The translations under genes were made by a program, and so were the position numbers. Shown in pieces: positions 1 to 8,580 of a DNA stretch of 64,000 nt. The notes below the pieces were generated by a model. The model saw nothing but the letters and a program-made list of their open reading frames with translations. It made no database searches and had not been told where the DNA came from. Each line of letters begins with the position of its first letter. Position 1 is the first letter of the stretch. Source of the DNA: Brevibacillus_H sp049846925 (lineage in GTDB: Bacteria; Bacillota; Bacilli; Brevibacillales; Brevibacillaceae); the NCBI RefSeq assembly GCF_049846925.1, contig NZ_JBNCMT010000010.1, forward strand, positions 1-64,000. The letters run 5' to 3'.

Positions 1-656
1 TTGTAGTTCGGGATGGTTCCAAGGCTTGTCTTACCGAATTTCGGGGTATACAAATTCAACTGGTTGACGTGACTCTTCAGTCCGTCAGCAGGATTGTACT
101 CTTCCTTGTTCACACCTCGAAGAGAGTATACAGCACCATTTTCTGCCGTAACTTTCCCTTGGAACCCGAACTTGGTGATTGCTGCGGTTCGATCACTCGT
201 GATCCCCAGACTGTACCAATAAGGAATATGTCCCATAGATGAGACAATTTCCTTGTCTTTCATTACTATTCCAAAAGGAGCGCCACGCTTGGCTGTATTA
301 AAAAAGTCCGCATTTACTGCAGCAATTGCTCCTGTTTCATTCGCCATTTGAGAAACCGTTTGTTTACTCGTCAACTGTTGCTTCGTGCCGTATACAGGCT
401 TTACTTCAACATAGGGGTTATTTAAATCTACTTTGGTTACGTAGATAGAAGCAGTCTTGTCGCCATATGCTTTGGAATATTTCGTCAAGGTCGTTCCTTC
501 ACCTATCGTTGTCTGCCATCCTACAGCAAGTGAACCTGTAGCATTAGCCGCATAAGCCATGTCAGAGACTGCCGGGAAAATTGCTCCCCACGCCAAAACC
601 GTCGCAGCAAAAAAGGACAGAGCCTTTTTCGTCAGCTTCTGGACATTCTTCTTCAT
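1..656 (-). CDS. Secreted phosphodiester glycosidase (NAGPA-domain) protein, partial
   Basis: The 5' part of a gene that runs off the left edge. The start is the ATG at 654-656, preceded by a GGAGAGGAG ribosome site. The protein opens with KK-rich residues, a hydrophobic core and AYA-A, a type I signal peptide cleaved near residue 36. The mature part contains AVNADFFN followed by GAPFGIV, which matches the motif of the NAGPA / phosphodiester glycosidase family (PF09992). These enzymes act on sugar phosphodiesters in envelope or exopolysaccharide. A cell-wall or biofilm role is inferred. The C-terminal domains are outside the window, so the full architecture is unknown. Confidence 0.75.
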   Translation of the reverse strand, partial: MKKNVQKLTKKALSFFAATVLAWGAIFPAVSDMAYAANATGSLAVGWQTTIGEGTTLTKYSKAYGDKTASIYVTKVDLNNPYVEVKPVYGTKQQLTSKQTVSQMANETGAIAAVNADFFNTAKRGAPFGIVMKDKEIVSSMGHIPYWYSLGITSDRTAAITKFGFQGKVTAENGAVYSLRGVNKEEYNPADGLKSHVNQLNLYTPKFGKTSLGTIPNY

Positions 657-776
657 TATGTAACTCCTCTCCAGCCAATCTATTTCTCTATGGACACTCG
701 ATCCAATTTATAATTCTATAATGATTATAATGGTATAGACGTTTTTAAACGCACGGAAGTTTCAGTAAATTTAAAG

Positions 777-812
777 TAAAAAGAAAGGGACGCCATGGGG
801 ACGCCCTTTTTT
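777..812 (-). terminator. Intrinsic terminator after mnaA
   Basis: On the minus strand a GGGCG/CG-T-CCC stem with one bulged T and a short loop is followed by a T-rich tract (CTTTCTTTTT). It sits just after the mnaA stop codon. Confidence 0.6.
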
Positions 813-823
813 GGGAACTAAAT

Positions 824-1978
824 TTATTTGGTCTTTCCCGGACGGAAAGGCTCAGGTCGTTCTGACCGCTTGCCAAAATGATGAAGGATTGCTTGCACGA
901 TACGTTCAGATGCAAAACCATCTCCATACGGATTGGCTGCTTGCGCCATCGTTTCATATGCCACTGAATCTGTCAGGAGTTCATTTGCCAGGTGATACAC
1001 CTGATCCTCATCCGTGCCAGCCAGTTTCAATGTGCCCGCCTCTATGCCTTCTGGTCGCTCTGTCGTGTCGCGAAGCACGAGTACGGGAACACCGAGAGAC
1101 GGTGCTTCTTCCTGTACTCCACCTGAATCTGTCAAGATCAGATGCGCACGGCGAGCAAAGTTGTGGAAATCAAAGGCATCAAGCGGTTGAATCAAATGAA
1201 CACGGTCATGACCAGCAAGAATTTCCTGGGCAACTTCCTGAACGGCCGGGTTCAAATGCACAGGATAAACAACAACAATATCCTCATGCTCATCGATCAA
1301 TCGGCGCACCGCACGGAAAATGCGTCGCATCGGCTCACCCAGATTTTCTCTGCGGTGGGCTGTCATCAATACCATCTTTTTCCCCTGAACTTGTTCAAGG
1401 ACAGGGTGTTGATAGTCGTCACGAACCGTCGTATGCAGGGCATCAATTGCCGTATTCCCCGTAATGTAAATAGCCTCTTCCGGTTTATTCTCCCTGCGGA
1501 GGTTGTCGGCTGAACCATCTGTAGGAGAGAAGTGTAAATCAGCCATGACTCCTGTCAATTGACGATTCATCTCTTCCGGGAATGGCGAGTATTTATCCCA
1601 AGTACGCAGGCCTGCTTCCACATGTCCTACGGCAATCTGATTATAAAAAGCAGCCAGGCTCGCAACAAAAGTCGTCGTTGTATCACCATGCACCAGAACA
1701 ATGTCAGGCTTTGTCTCTTTCATGACCTGGTCAAGGCTTTCCAATGCTCGAACGGTAACATCGACAAGGGTTTGTCGGTCTTTCATAATATTTAAGTCAA
1801 TATCCGGTTCAATCTCGAAGATCTCCAGAACTTGATCAAGCATTTGACGATGTTGTGCTGTCACACAGACAATCGGTTCAATGGAATCCGGGTGTTTTTT
1901 CAGTTCATGAACTAATGGAGCCATCTTGATCGCTTCAGGACGGGTACCAAATACAGTCATTACTTTCACTTTATCCAT
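824..1978 (-). CDS. mnaA: UDP-N-acetylglucosamine 2-epimerase (non-hydrolysing)
   Basis: Converts UDP-GlcNAc to UDP-ManNAc in the cytoplasm. UDP-ManNAc feeds teichoic acid linkage units and the secondary wall polysaccharides that SLH proteins bind. The 384 residues match the family length. Visible motifs are GTRPE at 11-15, HGDT at 97-100, GHVEAGLR around 118-125, TAHRRE at 206-211 and DSGGVQEE at 284-291. It starts 8 bases after the upp stop codon, with a weak AAGTAGGTG site overlapping that stop, so it is co-transcribed and probably coupled with upp. The same upp-mnaA neighbourhood occurs in other Firmicutes. The symbol wecB is also used for this family. Confidence 0.93.
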   Translation of the reverse strand: MDKVKVMTVFGTRPEAIKMAPLVHELKKHPDSIEPIVCVTAQHRQMLDQVLEIFEIEPDIDLNIMKDRQTLVDVTVRALESLDQVMKETKPDIVLVHGDTTTTFVASLAAFYNQIAVGHVEAGLRTWDKYSPFPEEMNRQLTGVMADLHFSPTDGSADNLRRENKPEEAIYITGNTAIDALHTTVRDDYQHPVLEQVQGKKMVLMTAHRRENLGEPMRRIFRAVRRLIDEHEDIVVVYPVHLNPAVQEVAQEILAGHDRVHLIQPLDAFDFHNFARRAHLILTDSGGVQEEAPSLGVPVLVLRDTTERPEGIEAGTLKLAGTDEDQVYHLANELLTDSVAYETMAQAANPYGDGFASERIVQAILHHFGKRSERPEPFRPGKTK

Positions 1979-1986
1979 GATTGCAC

Positions 1987-2616
1987 CTACTTCGTTCCGT
2001 ACAAGCGATCCCCAGCATCGCCCAGTCCTGGAACAATATATCCGTGGTCATTCAGTTTTTCATCCACGGCTGCTACAAAAATGTCTACGTCAGGATGATC
2101 TTCCTGCACCAATTGCACGCCCTCTGGAGCAGCAATGAGGCACATGAGCTTGAGGTTTTTCGCACCACGTTTTTTCAATGCAGTCAGTGCGACAGAAGCA
2201 GATCCACCTGTTGCCAGCATCGGATCGATTACGATTAAATCACGCTCTTCGATATCAGTCGGCAATTTTGCATAGTATTCAACTGGTGTCAATGTTTCAG
2301 GGTCACGATAAAGTCCGATATGACCAACCTTCGCAGCAGGAATTAATTTCAGAATTCCATCAACCATACCAAGACCTGCACGCAAAATCGGAATCAGCCC
2401 TACTTTTTTGCCAGAAATCACTTTGGCATTGCAAGGTCCAACCGGTGTTTCGATTACAGTGTCCTCCAATGGCATATCACGAGTAATCTCATACGCCATC
2501 AATGTAGCTACCTCATCGACCAGTTCACGGAATTCCTTTGTACCAGTGTGCTTGTCACGGATAAAAGTAAGCTTATGCTGAATTAGTGGATGGTCAAAAA
2601 CGTAGACTCGACTCAT
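1987..2616 (-). CDS. upp: Uracil phosphoribosyltransferase
   Basis: Makes UMP from uracil and PRPP in pyrimidine salvage. From the ATG at 2616 the product is 209 residues, the usual length for Bacillus Upp, and begins MSRVYVFDHPL. A GGGGGA site lies 6-9 bases upstream. A longer in-frame start at 2733 would add 39 residues of cysteine-rich sequence not found in this family and is rejected. The PRPP-binding stretch IDPMLATGGSA is clear near residue 130, and the C-terminal GDAGDR uracil loop is present. It is separated from glyA upstream by a strong terminator and followed directly by mnaA. Confidence 0.95.
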   Translation of the reverse strand: MSRVYVFDHPLIQHKLTFIRDKHTGTKEFRELVDEVATLMAYEITRDMPLEDTVIETPVGPCNAKVISGKKVGLIPILRAGLGMVDGILKLIPAAKVGHIGLYRDPETLTPVEYYAKLPTDIEERDLIVIDPMLATGGSASVALTALKKRGAKNLKLMCLIAAPEGVQLVQEDHPDVDIFVAAVDEKLNDHGYIVPGLGDAGDRLYGTK

Positions 2617-2770
2617 TTCATTTCCCCCGTTTCCGTTGTCCTCACAACAGGATTTTTTACACAGTTTTGTCCAACCGAAGTCCTTGGCTGGACATATCCT
2701 TCTTATCATAATGGAGCAAAGAGGGAACGTCAATTTTTTGGAAAATTGGATAAGAAGAATGCCATCACGG

Positions 2771-2800
2771 CAAAAAACCTCCTGCTTTCACACAGGAGGC
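2771..2800 (-). terminator. Intrinsic terminator after glyA
   Basis: Perfect 7-bp stem CCTCCTG/CAGGAGG (2778-2784 and 2793-2799) followed on the minus strand by six T. It closes the glyA transcript before upp. Confidence 0.9.
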
Positions 2801-2825
2801 TACTGACCTTGTTAGGTTTAAAACC

Positions 2826-4076
2826 TTATACTTCGAGTCCTTCGTACATAGGGAAACGAGCGCACAGTGCAGCAACGCGCTGACGAGCTTCCTCGTGTTT
2901 CGCCGCATCTTCTGGGTTCTTCAATGCTAAAGCGATAATTGCCGCAACTTCTTTCATCGCTTCTTCATCAAATCCACGAGAAGTTACTGCAGGTGTACCC
3001 ATGCGAACACCGCTAGTGACAAATGGGCTTTGCGGATCGTAAGGAATCGTGTTTTTGTTGGTGGTGATGTTTACTTCGTCAAGAATATGCTCGGCTACTT
3101 TACCGGTTAATTCGAGATTGCGAACATCAACCAGAACCAGATGGTTGTCTGTGCCACCAGAAACGAGCGTCAATCCGTTTGCGATCAAAGCATCAGCAAA
3201 TGCCTTCGCATTGGCAACGATTCGATTCGCATACGCTTTGAATTCCGGCTGCAATGCTTCACCAAAAGCAACCGCTTTTGCTGCGATGATGTGCATCAAT
3301 GGACCACCTTGCACACCTGGAAACACTGATTTGTCAATTGCTTTGGCAAACTCTTCCTTGCAAAGAATCAAACCGCCACGAGGCCCACGAAGAGTTTTAT
3401 GCGTAGTTGACGTTACAAAGTGAGCATGTGGAACCGGATTTTGGTGAAGTCCAGCAGCAACCAGACCAGCAATATGAGCCATATCGACCATGAAGTAAGC
3501 TTCCACTTCATCGGCAATTTCACGAAGCTTCGCAAAATCGATGGCACGTGGGTAAGCACTCGCTCCCGCTACGATCAATTTTGGCTTATGCTCAAGAGCT
3601 TTGGCACGGACAACATCATAATCGATTTGATGCGTATTTTCGTCTACACCATAATCAACGAAATTATAAAGAGAACCAGAGAAGTTAACCGGGCTACCAT
3701 GAGTCAAGTGACCACCATGGGAAAGATTCATACCGAGTACCGTATCCCCTGGTTTCAAAATGGTGAAATAAACAGCCATATTCGCCTGTGCACCTGAGTG
3801 AGGCTGAACATTGGCGTGTTCCGCTCCGAAGAGTTCTTTCACGCGATCACGAGCAATATTTTCAGCGATATCGACATATTCACAGCCACCGTAGTATCTG
3901 CGTCCTGGATATCCTTCTGCATATTTGTTGGTCAAAACGGTTCCGGCTGCTTCCATAACTGCACGGCTAACGAAGTTTTCAGATGCAATCAATTCAATTT
4001 TGTCACGCTGTCTGCCAAGTTCCAAGCGTACTGCTTCCGCTACTTGCGGGTCCTGCTTTTTAAGAAACTCAAACAT
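2826..4076 (-). CDS. glyA: Serine hydroxymethyltransferase
   Basis: PLP enzyme that interconverts serine and glycine with tetrahydrofolate, the main source of one-carbon units. The 416-residue product starts MFEFLKKQDPQV at 4076, with a near-perfect AGGAGGAG site 8 bases upstream; an upstream in-frame start at 4115 has no such site. Recognisable segments are IELIASENF near residue 27, the glycine-rich HLTHG substrate region, and TTHKTLRGPRGG near 225, which holds the PLP Schiff-base lysine. It follows ywlG by 29 bases on the same strand and ends in a strong terminator, so the rpiB-ywlG-glyA group is probably one transcript. Confidence 0.96.
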   Translation of the reverse strand: MFEFLKKQDPQVAEAVRLELGRQRDKIELIASENFVSRAVMEAAGTVLTNKYAEGYPGRRYYGGCEYVDIAENIARDRVKELFGAEHANVQPHSGAQANMAVYFTILKPGDTVLGMNLSHGGHLTHGSPVNFSGSLYNFVDYGVDENTHQIDYDVVRAKALEHKPKLIVAGASAYPRAIDFAKLREIADEVEAYFMVDMAHIAGLVAAGLHQNPVPHAHFVTSTTHKTLRGPRGGLILCKEEFAKAIDKSVFPGVQGGPLMHIIAAKAVAFGEALQPEFKAYANRIVANAKAFADALIANGLTLVSGGTDNHLVLVDVRNLELTGKVAEHILDEVNITTNKNTIPYDPQSPFVTSGVRMGTPAVTSRGFDEEAMKEVAAIIALALKNPEDAAKHEEARQRVAALCARFPMYEGLEV

Positions 4077-4105
4077 ACTTATCTCCTCCTGAAATATGTA
4101 TTCAT

Positions 4106-4675
4106 TTAAGAGCAACTAGTATTGGCTTGCGTTATTTCATAGACTGCTCTGGCCCCACCGATTAGTTTGGGACGAGTGTAGGCTGCCGTTACATGTGCTT
4201 CTCCAATCAAACGCAGACTGGGACGAACAGGTACTGCTACCCGCTTCAAGTGCATCCCGATAAATGTATCTCCGATGTCGATTCCTGCATCGGCTTGAAT
4301 GCTTTCGACTACAACGGAGTCGGACAGGTGTCTGAATGCATGCGCTGCCATAGATCCACCTGCAGATGGTACAGGAATGACAGTCACTTCATCGAGGCGG
4401 AGTTGATTCATCGTCGATCTCTCCACAACGAGCGCACGGTTCAGGTGTTCACAGCATTGGAAGGCAAGATCAAGCCCATGCGTGTCTGCAACTTCCTTTA
4501 TTCCTTGAAAAAGAACAGAAGCAACCTCTTCACTGCCTGCCTTACCAATCAGTTTACCCACGACTTCACTGGTACTGCATCCAATAACGAGCACCTTGCC
4601 AGAGGAAAGGGAGGCCATTTCTACAACATCAGATACTACGGTTTTCACTTGTTGCAGAATAGTTGAGAGGTCCAC
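4106..4675 (-). CDS. ywlG: YwlG-family (UPF0340/TIGR01440) protein
   Basis: A 189-residue protein of the conserved but uncharacterised UPF0340 family. It begins with GTG at 4675, one base after the rpiB stop codon (TAG at 4677-4679), so translation is likely coupled to rpiB. Family-typical parts are VLVIGCSTSEVVG near 30, an internal CEHLNRALVVER and the C-terminal RPSLRLIGEAHVTAAYTRPKL. There is no signal peptide or membrane segment. The biochemical function is unknown. Its fixed place between rpiB and glyA in Bacillales suggests a link to sugar-phosphate or one-carbon metabolism, but that is only inference. Confidence 0.88.
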   Translation of the reverse strand: MDLSTILQQVKTVVSDVVEMASLSSGKVLVIGCSTSEVVGKLIGKAGSEEVASVLFQGIKEVADTHGLDLAFQCCEHLNRALVVERSTMNQLRLDEVTVIPVPSAGGSMAAHAFRHLSDSVVVESIQADAGIDIGDTFIGMHLKRVAVPVRPSLRLIGEAHVTAAYTRPKLIGGARAVYEITQANTSCS

Positions 4676-4676
4676 T

Positions 4677-5132
4677 CTATTTCACTCCCGTGTGTTTTTG
4701 TTCAATCTCCTTGATTTTTTCTACTCTCTTCAAATGGCGTCCGCCTTCAAATTCGGTTTCCAGCCAGATTTTCACAATGTCCAATGCAAGGCCTGGTCCG
4801 ATTACTCGTTCACCCAGAGCAAGGACATTGGTATCGTTGTGTTGGCGAGTAGCCTTTGCAGAAAACGTATCGTGAGCAAGAGCACAGCGAATACCTTGTA
4901 CTTTATTTGCCGCAATTGACATTCCTATGCCTGTCCCACAGACCAGAATTCCTCGATCAAATTCTCCTGCTGCAACTTTCTCGGCAACAGGCAAGGCGAA
5001 ATCAGGATAGTCAACTGAAGCTTCGCAATCACACCCGAAATCTTCATAGGCGATTCCTAGGGTATCGAGAAGCTTTTTAATTTCTGCTTTTAGTTTAAAG
5101 CCACCGTGGTCAGCAGCTAACGCAATTTTCAT
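4677..5132 (-). CDS. rpiB: Ribose 5-phosphate isomerase B
   Basis: Interconverts ribose 5-phosphate and ribulose 5-phosphate in the pentose phosphate pathway. The 151-residue product begins MKIALAADHGGFKLK, the hallmark phosphate-binding start of the RpiB/LacAB family. It contains the catalytic-cysteine region CGTGIGMSIAANK near residue 66 and the conserved RQHNDTNVLALGER near 100. It heads a tight group with ywlG and glyA. A 35-bp gap after the ywlE terminator carries its promoter region. Confidence 0.93.
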   Translation of the reverse strand: MKIALAADHGGFKLKAEIKKLLDTLGIAYEDFGCDCEASVDYPDFALPVAEKVAAGEFDRGILVCGTGIGMSIAANKVQGIRCALAHDTFSAKATRQHNDTNVLALGERVIGPGLALDIVKIWLETEFEGGRHLKRVEKIKEIEQKHTGVK

Positions 5133-5274
5133 GATGTAACCTCCGCTTATAGTTTTATATATTATACCTTAATTGTTGAAAATGAAATAGCTACAGCGAC
5201 ATTATTTCTCAAAAATTAAGCAAAACGTGTACATTCTATTGGTACCTTACATAAAACGTTCGTATTTAGCACAC

Positions 5275-5302
5275 AAAAAGAAAAGCTTCTCAACCGAAGC
5301 TC
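5275..5302 (-). terminator. Intrinsic terminator after ywlE
   Basis: Stem AGCTTC/GAAGCT (5284-5289 and 5296-5301) with a 6-base loop, followed on the minus strand by TTTCTTTTT. Confidence 0.85.
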
Positions 5303-5309
5303 CTTTCCA

Positions 5310-5774
5310 TTATTCAGATACTTTGGTGGGTGTTACTTTCTTAAGCAGCAATTCAACTGCTTCCTTAATTTCTTCTGCACACTTCTCATAAATGCTCAAG
5401 CTTCCCCCGTATGGATCCGCTATGTCCTGATCGCCCGCAAGTTCGACGTACTCTTTGAGCGTATATATTTTCCGTGTGGATTGCGGAAACCAATCACGGA
5501 TGGTTGTCTTGTGGGATACTGTCATGGTTAAAATAATATCTGCCCAAGAAATCAAATCATCATTGAGCCTTTTTGATTGATGTTGATGATCGATTCCACT
5601 CGTGACAAGTACAGTTTGTGCATGTCTGGAAGCCTGCGCCCCATCCATTGCTGCTATGCCTGCCGATTGCACCAAAATGGAGTTTATCGAATTCTGCTCC
5701 AGTTTGGCACGAAATAACGCCTCTGCCATCGGGCTTCTACAGGTATTACCCGTGCAAACAAATAAAATATTCAT
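5310..5774 (-). CDS. ywlE: Protein-arginine-phosphatase (LMW-PTP fold)
   Basis: Small phosphatase of the low-molecular-weight PTP fold, 154 residues. The start at 5774 (MNILFVCTGNTCRSP) has a GAGGTGA site; an in-frame start 6 codons upstream is less likely. The P-loop is C7-T8-G9-N10-T11-C12-R13-S14 and the general acid is D120 in DPYGG. In B. subtilis YwlE, threonine at position 11 is what makes the enzyme prefer phospho-arginine over phospho-tyrosine, and that threonine is present here. Its expected role is to reverse McsB marking of proteins for ClpCP. The specificity is inferred from that one residue and from synteny. Confidence 0.9.
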   Translation of the reverse strand: MNILFVCTGNTCRSPMAEALFRAKLEQNSINSILVQSAGIAAMDGAQASRHAQTVLVTSGIDHQHQSKRLNDDLISWADIILTMTVSHKTTIRDWFPQSTRKIYTLKEYVELAGDQDIADPYGGSLSIYEKCAEEIKEAVELLLKKVTPTKVSE

Positions 5775-5814
5775 ACGTATCACCTCTAGCAATCAAAAAT
5801 GAGTCCTTAGTCCT

Positions 5815-6375
5815 TTATAGCATAAACCGAATTCCGAAGACTAATAATATAATTCCACCCAATACCTCGCTATACTCGCCCAGCCATCCCCCGAAACTGC
5901 GACCTAACAAAAGACCACAGCCTGCCATCATGCCTCCCATAACTCCGAACAGACTGACGGCCAGAAACGTATTGACCTCCACAAGCCCAAATGAAAAGCC
6001 TACCGACAGGGCATCCAGACTTACGCTAAAGGCAAATAAAAACAGCCCGAGTCCCTTGGTTTGCATGACACTCGTTTCTTCTGAACGGAAAAACCCATTC
6101 CACAGCATATGCAAACCCAATATCATTAATACACCGCCGCCAATGATGACAGCGATATCTCCAATCTTATCTGACAGATAAATACCTATGCCAATTCCAA
6201 GAAGTGGCATACCGACGTGAAAAAGACCAATTGTAATACTCACCTTGAGGATCTCTTTCAGGCGCATTCCTACCATGCCTACCCCAATACCCAAGGAGAA
6301 CGCATCCATTCCAAGTGCACCAGCAACCATTAAAAGCGTTAAAAACTGCCCCCATTGGAATAACGTAATATCCAC
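5815..6375 (-). CDS. mntP: Manganese efflux pump MntP
   Basis: Six-helix membrane protein of 186 residues in the MntP (DUF204) family, which exports Mn2+ and protects against manganese overload. Two internally related halves are visible, each starting with a GMDAFSLGI- or SLDALSVGF-like helix whose aspartates are expected to bind the metal. Translation starts at GTG 6375 behind GGGAGGGTGG. It lies between ywlC and ywlE, the position of ywlD/mntP in Bacillus. The upstream gap is only 57 bp, too short for the yybP-ykoY manganese riboswitch known from other mntP genes, so that control is absent here. Confidence 0.9.
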   Translation of the reverse strand: MDITLFQWGQFLTLLMVAGALGMDAFSLGIGVGMVGMRLKEILKVSITIGLFHVGMPLLGIGIGIYLSDKIGDIAVIIGGGVLMILGLHMLWNGFFRSEETSVMQTKGLGLFLFAFSVSLDALSVGFSFGLVEVNTFLAVSLFGVMGGMMAGCGLLLGRSFGGWLGEYSEVLGGIILLVFGIRFML

Positions 6376-6432
6376 TAATAGCCACCCTCCCCGTCATTTC
6401 ACATTATGCGGACAAGGAGGGAAAGATTCGTA

Positions 6433-7500
6433 TCAAACCTTGATTATCTTATGTCCAGCGGCTTTTTCCAATCGATTCATGATCGCTAACCCTAGACCAT
6501 CTTTGGATACTGCCTTAGCCACCATAAATTGAACATGCATTTCATCAAACTTGCGGAGTGTCGCATACAACTCCTGGGCCATGCTGGAGAGATCCGACTG
6601 TGACCCACAGGCAAGCACGACATCAGCCACCTCGACTTGCTCCCAATGTTCAACCATTTCGCTTACGGTCAGCACACCGGTTTTTCTCCCCGCTTTTTTC
6701 GCTTCATCCAGCATGAGCTCCATTTGCTCATAAGCTGCCTGATCGTCACCAGAAACGATCCACAACTCACCCTCTGGAGCATAATGCGTATATTTCATTC
6801 CTGGGGAACGAGGCTTCTCTTCACTCGTTACAAGGAAAGCAGGATCAAGCTGAACTTCTCCGACCACTTCTGCCAGTTGCTCTCTGGTAACGCCGCCTGG
6901 TCGCAAAATCATCGGCGGTTCTACTGTCACATCGAGAACGGTCGATTCAACCCCTACTCCAGTGTTGCCTCCATCGACTATTCCGGCGATTTTTCCCTTC
7001 AAGTCTTCCCATACATGCGCCGCCGAGGTAGGGCTAGGTCGTCCAGAGCGGTTGGCACTAGGCGCAGCGATAGGTACACCCGCTTCTTTTATCAATGCTA
7101 GAGCAATAGGGTGATCTGGCATTCGTACACCGACAGTATCCAGATTTGCCGTAACCTTCGATGCAACAGCTTCTGTTTTTGGCAAAATGATCGTAAGTGG
7201 CCCAGGCCAAAATGCTTGCATGATCAGTCGTGCCTTTTCAGGGACTTCTCTCACAATCAGCGGAAGCTGCGATTCGTCACCAATATGAACAATCAACGGG
7301 TTATCACTCGGTCTGCCTTTTGCGATAAATATTTTCTCTACTGCTTCATCACTCAATGCGTTCGCTCCCAGTCCATATACGGTTTCGGTTGGAAAAGCGA
7401 CAACCTCTCCCTCACGCAACAGGTGGGCTGCATCCACAATTTGTGCACAAGCTGGATTTTTCTCCACATTTTTATCCACATTCCAAACTTTCGTATCCAT
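6433..7500 (-). CDS. ywlC: L-threonylcarbamoyladenylate synthase (Sua5/YwlC)
   Basis: Forms threonylcarbamoyl-AMP from threonine, bicarbonate and ATP, the first step of t6A37 tRNA modification. At 355 residues it has the two-domain Sua5 form: a YrdC domain at about 20-210 with KGRPSDNPLIVHI, followed after a linker (PRSPGMKYTHYAPEG) by the C-terminal Sua5 domain. The start ATG at 7500 follows AAAGGG. Two canonical DnaA boxes and a tandem pair lie in and just upstream of its 5' end, at a locus that in B. subtilis is reported to bind DnaA, so expression may respond to replication state. Confidence 0.93.
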   Translation of the reverse strand: MDTKVWNVDKNVEKNPACAQIVDAAHLLREGEVVAFPTETVYGLGANALSDEAVEKIFIAKGRPSDNPLIVHIGDESQLPLIVREVPEKARLIMQAFWPGPLTIILPKTEAVASKVTANLDTVGVRMPDHPIALALIKEAGVPIAAPSANRSGRPSPTSAAHVWEDLKGKIAGIVDGGNTGVGVESTVLDVTVEPPMILRPGGVTREQLAEVVGEVQLDPAFLVTSEEKPRSPGMKYTHYAPEGELWIVSGDDQAAYEQMELMLDEAKKAGRKTGVLTVSEMVEHWEQVEVADVVLACGSQSDLSSMAQELYATLRKFDEMHVQFMVAKAVSKDGLGLAIMNRLEKAAGHKIIKV

Positions 7501-7883
7501 TAAATAAACCCTTTCATTCCGTTGATATACAACGCTTCGTCACCCTAGTATAGAATCTCCCTCCCTAGTTTTCAACAGCCTGTGAATAACTTGTGAATAA
7601 CTTTGGAATAACTACGATCAAAACCCACCCGTCAATGGCCCCAAACTTATAAAAAAAGCCCACCCATTATGGGCAGGCAAAGGGGGGACATAAGATAGGT
7701 ATCAATTAAAAGAATGCCACAAGTTTATCCCACAGGTAGAATCGAACCTCGATTTCTGGCTTTTCTACCGAAGCTGTTGCTTGGGAATCCGCCTCCATTT
7801 GAGTATCATTCTGATCCTCAGCTTGCATCTCTTCATCCTGTGTACGTTCCTCATCTAAAACAGGTTCCGGTTGTTTATCCACA
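7472..7883. promoter_or_regulatory. DnaA-box cluster at the ywlC promoter
   Basis: Two exact TTATCCACA boxes on the plus strand (7472-7480, inside the ywlC 5' end, and 7875-7883, inside spoIIR) flank a tandem pair of TTATTCACA boxes on the minus strand (7581-7589 and 7592-7600). A degenerate third copy lies at 7603-7611. The tandem boxes repeat every 11 bp, one helical turn. They lie in the 205-bp ywlC-spoIIR intergenic region. Confidence 0.7.
7651..7678 (-). terminator. Intrinsic terminator after spoIIR
   Basis: Nine-bp stem (7658-7666 with 7670-7678, two G-U pairs, 3-base loop) followed on the minus strand by seven T. Confidence 0.85.
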
Positions 7884-8449
7884 GATTCCACAGTTTCCTC
7901 TTTTTCGTCTGAGAGTTGTACAGGTAGCTCTGACTGTTCTTCTTTCATTTGAACAGCATCGCCATTGGACATATCGATGAAGCAGAGTGGCGGAAATAGC
8001 ACACACCACCAGTTTTGGCCTTTGGCTTCGCCGATTCGGACACGTACTGCTTCATAGTTACCCGCCGGATAAACATAGGAGCCATATAATTTGGTCGGAA
8101 AAGGTACACTGCCAAAGTCTACTACTGCTTTATAGGTAAAACCATGTTGCTTAATGGTCTCATCAACTACTTGTTGCAGTTCAGGTAATTTACCTGACAC
8201 AAATGAGTGAGCTTCGTCATAAGAATCCAGCTCTTTTGCCCATTGGTTCATCTGCTCAACGATGGAATCACGCACTTTTCGCTTCAGCCATTGATCCTGA
8301 AATGAATCACTATTCGCAATAATTCGCAGGCGAATGGATTCTTGCGGAATTGGCCCGTTACCTTGGATATCGGCTGCAGCTAACCGTTGATTTTCCCAAC
8401 TCATGATCGCAAGAATGAACGCAAACAGGATAAAAAAGAACCGTTTCAT
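7706..8449 (-). CDS. spoIIR: Stage II sporulation protein R
   Basis: Secreted signalling protein made in the forespore that triggers SpoIIGA to process pro-sigma-E in the mother cell. The 247-residue product has an N-terminal signal peptide (MKRFFFILFAFILAIM...LAAA) and the family core ESIRLRIIANSDSFQDQWLKR followed by VRDSIV. The conserved GQNWWCVLFPPLCF is near residue 150. Between that motif and the C terminus lies an acidic, low-complexity stretch of about 60 residues rich in E, Q and D. Start ATG 8449 follows GAGGGGAG. It is the last gene before its own terminator. Gene order prfA-prmC-spoIIR-ywlC matches Bacillus. Confidence 0.93.
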   Translation of the reverse strand: MKRFFFILFAFILAIMSWENQRLAAADIQGNGPIPQESIRLRIIANSDSFQDQWLKRKVRDSIVEQMNQWAKELDSYDEAHSFVSGKLPELQQVVDETIKQHGFTYKAVVDFGSVPFPTKLYGSYVYPAGNYEAVRVRIGEAKGQNWWCVLFPPLCFIDMSNGDAVQMKEEQSELPVQLSDEKEETVESVDKQPEPVLDEERTQDEEMQAEDQNDTQMEADSQATASVEKPEIEVRFYLWDKLVAFF

Positions 8450-8580
8450 AATGACCGTCTCCCCTCAAAATTCACTAACGGTGTGTTGATACTATCTCTC
8501 TAGCCGTCAGTATGGACAGGGAAACTATCATTTATTCACGGTTCAGAATTTTTCTTTTTCAGATTACTAGAATCGCTGAT

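Noticed and set aside
811..1464. Plus-strand open frame of 217 codons opposite mnaA
   Set aside because: Antisense to mnaA and begins inside its terminator.
2617..2733. N-terminal extension of upp to 2733
   Set aside because: Adds 39 residues absent from the family; a good ribosome site precedes the ATG at 2616.
5815..6432. Manganese riboswitch ahead of mntP
   Set aside because: Only 57 bp separates mntP from ywlC, too little for the yybP-ykoY aptamer, and no such structure is visible.
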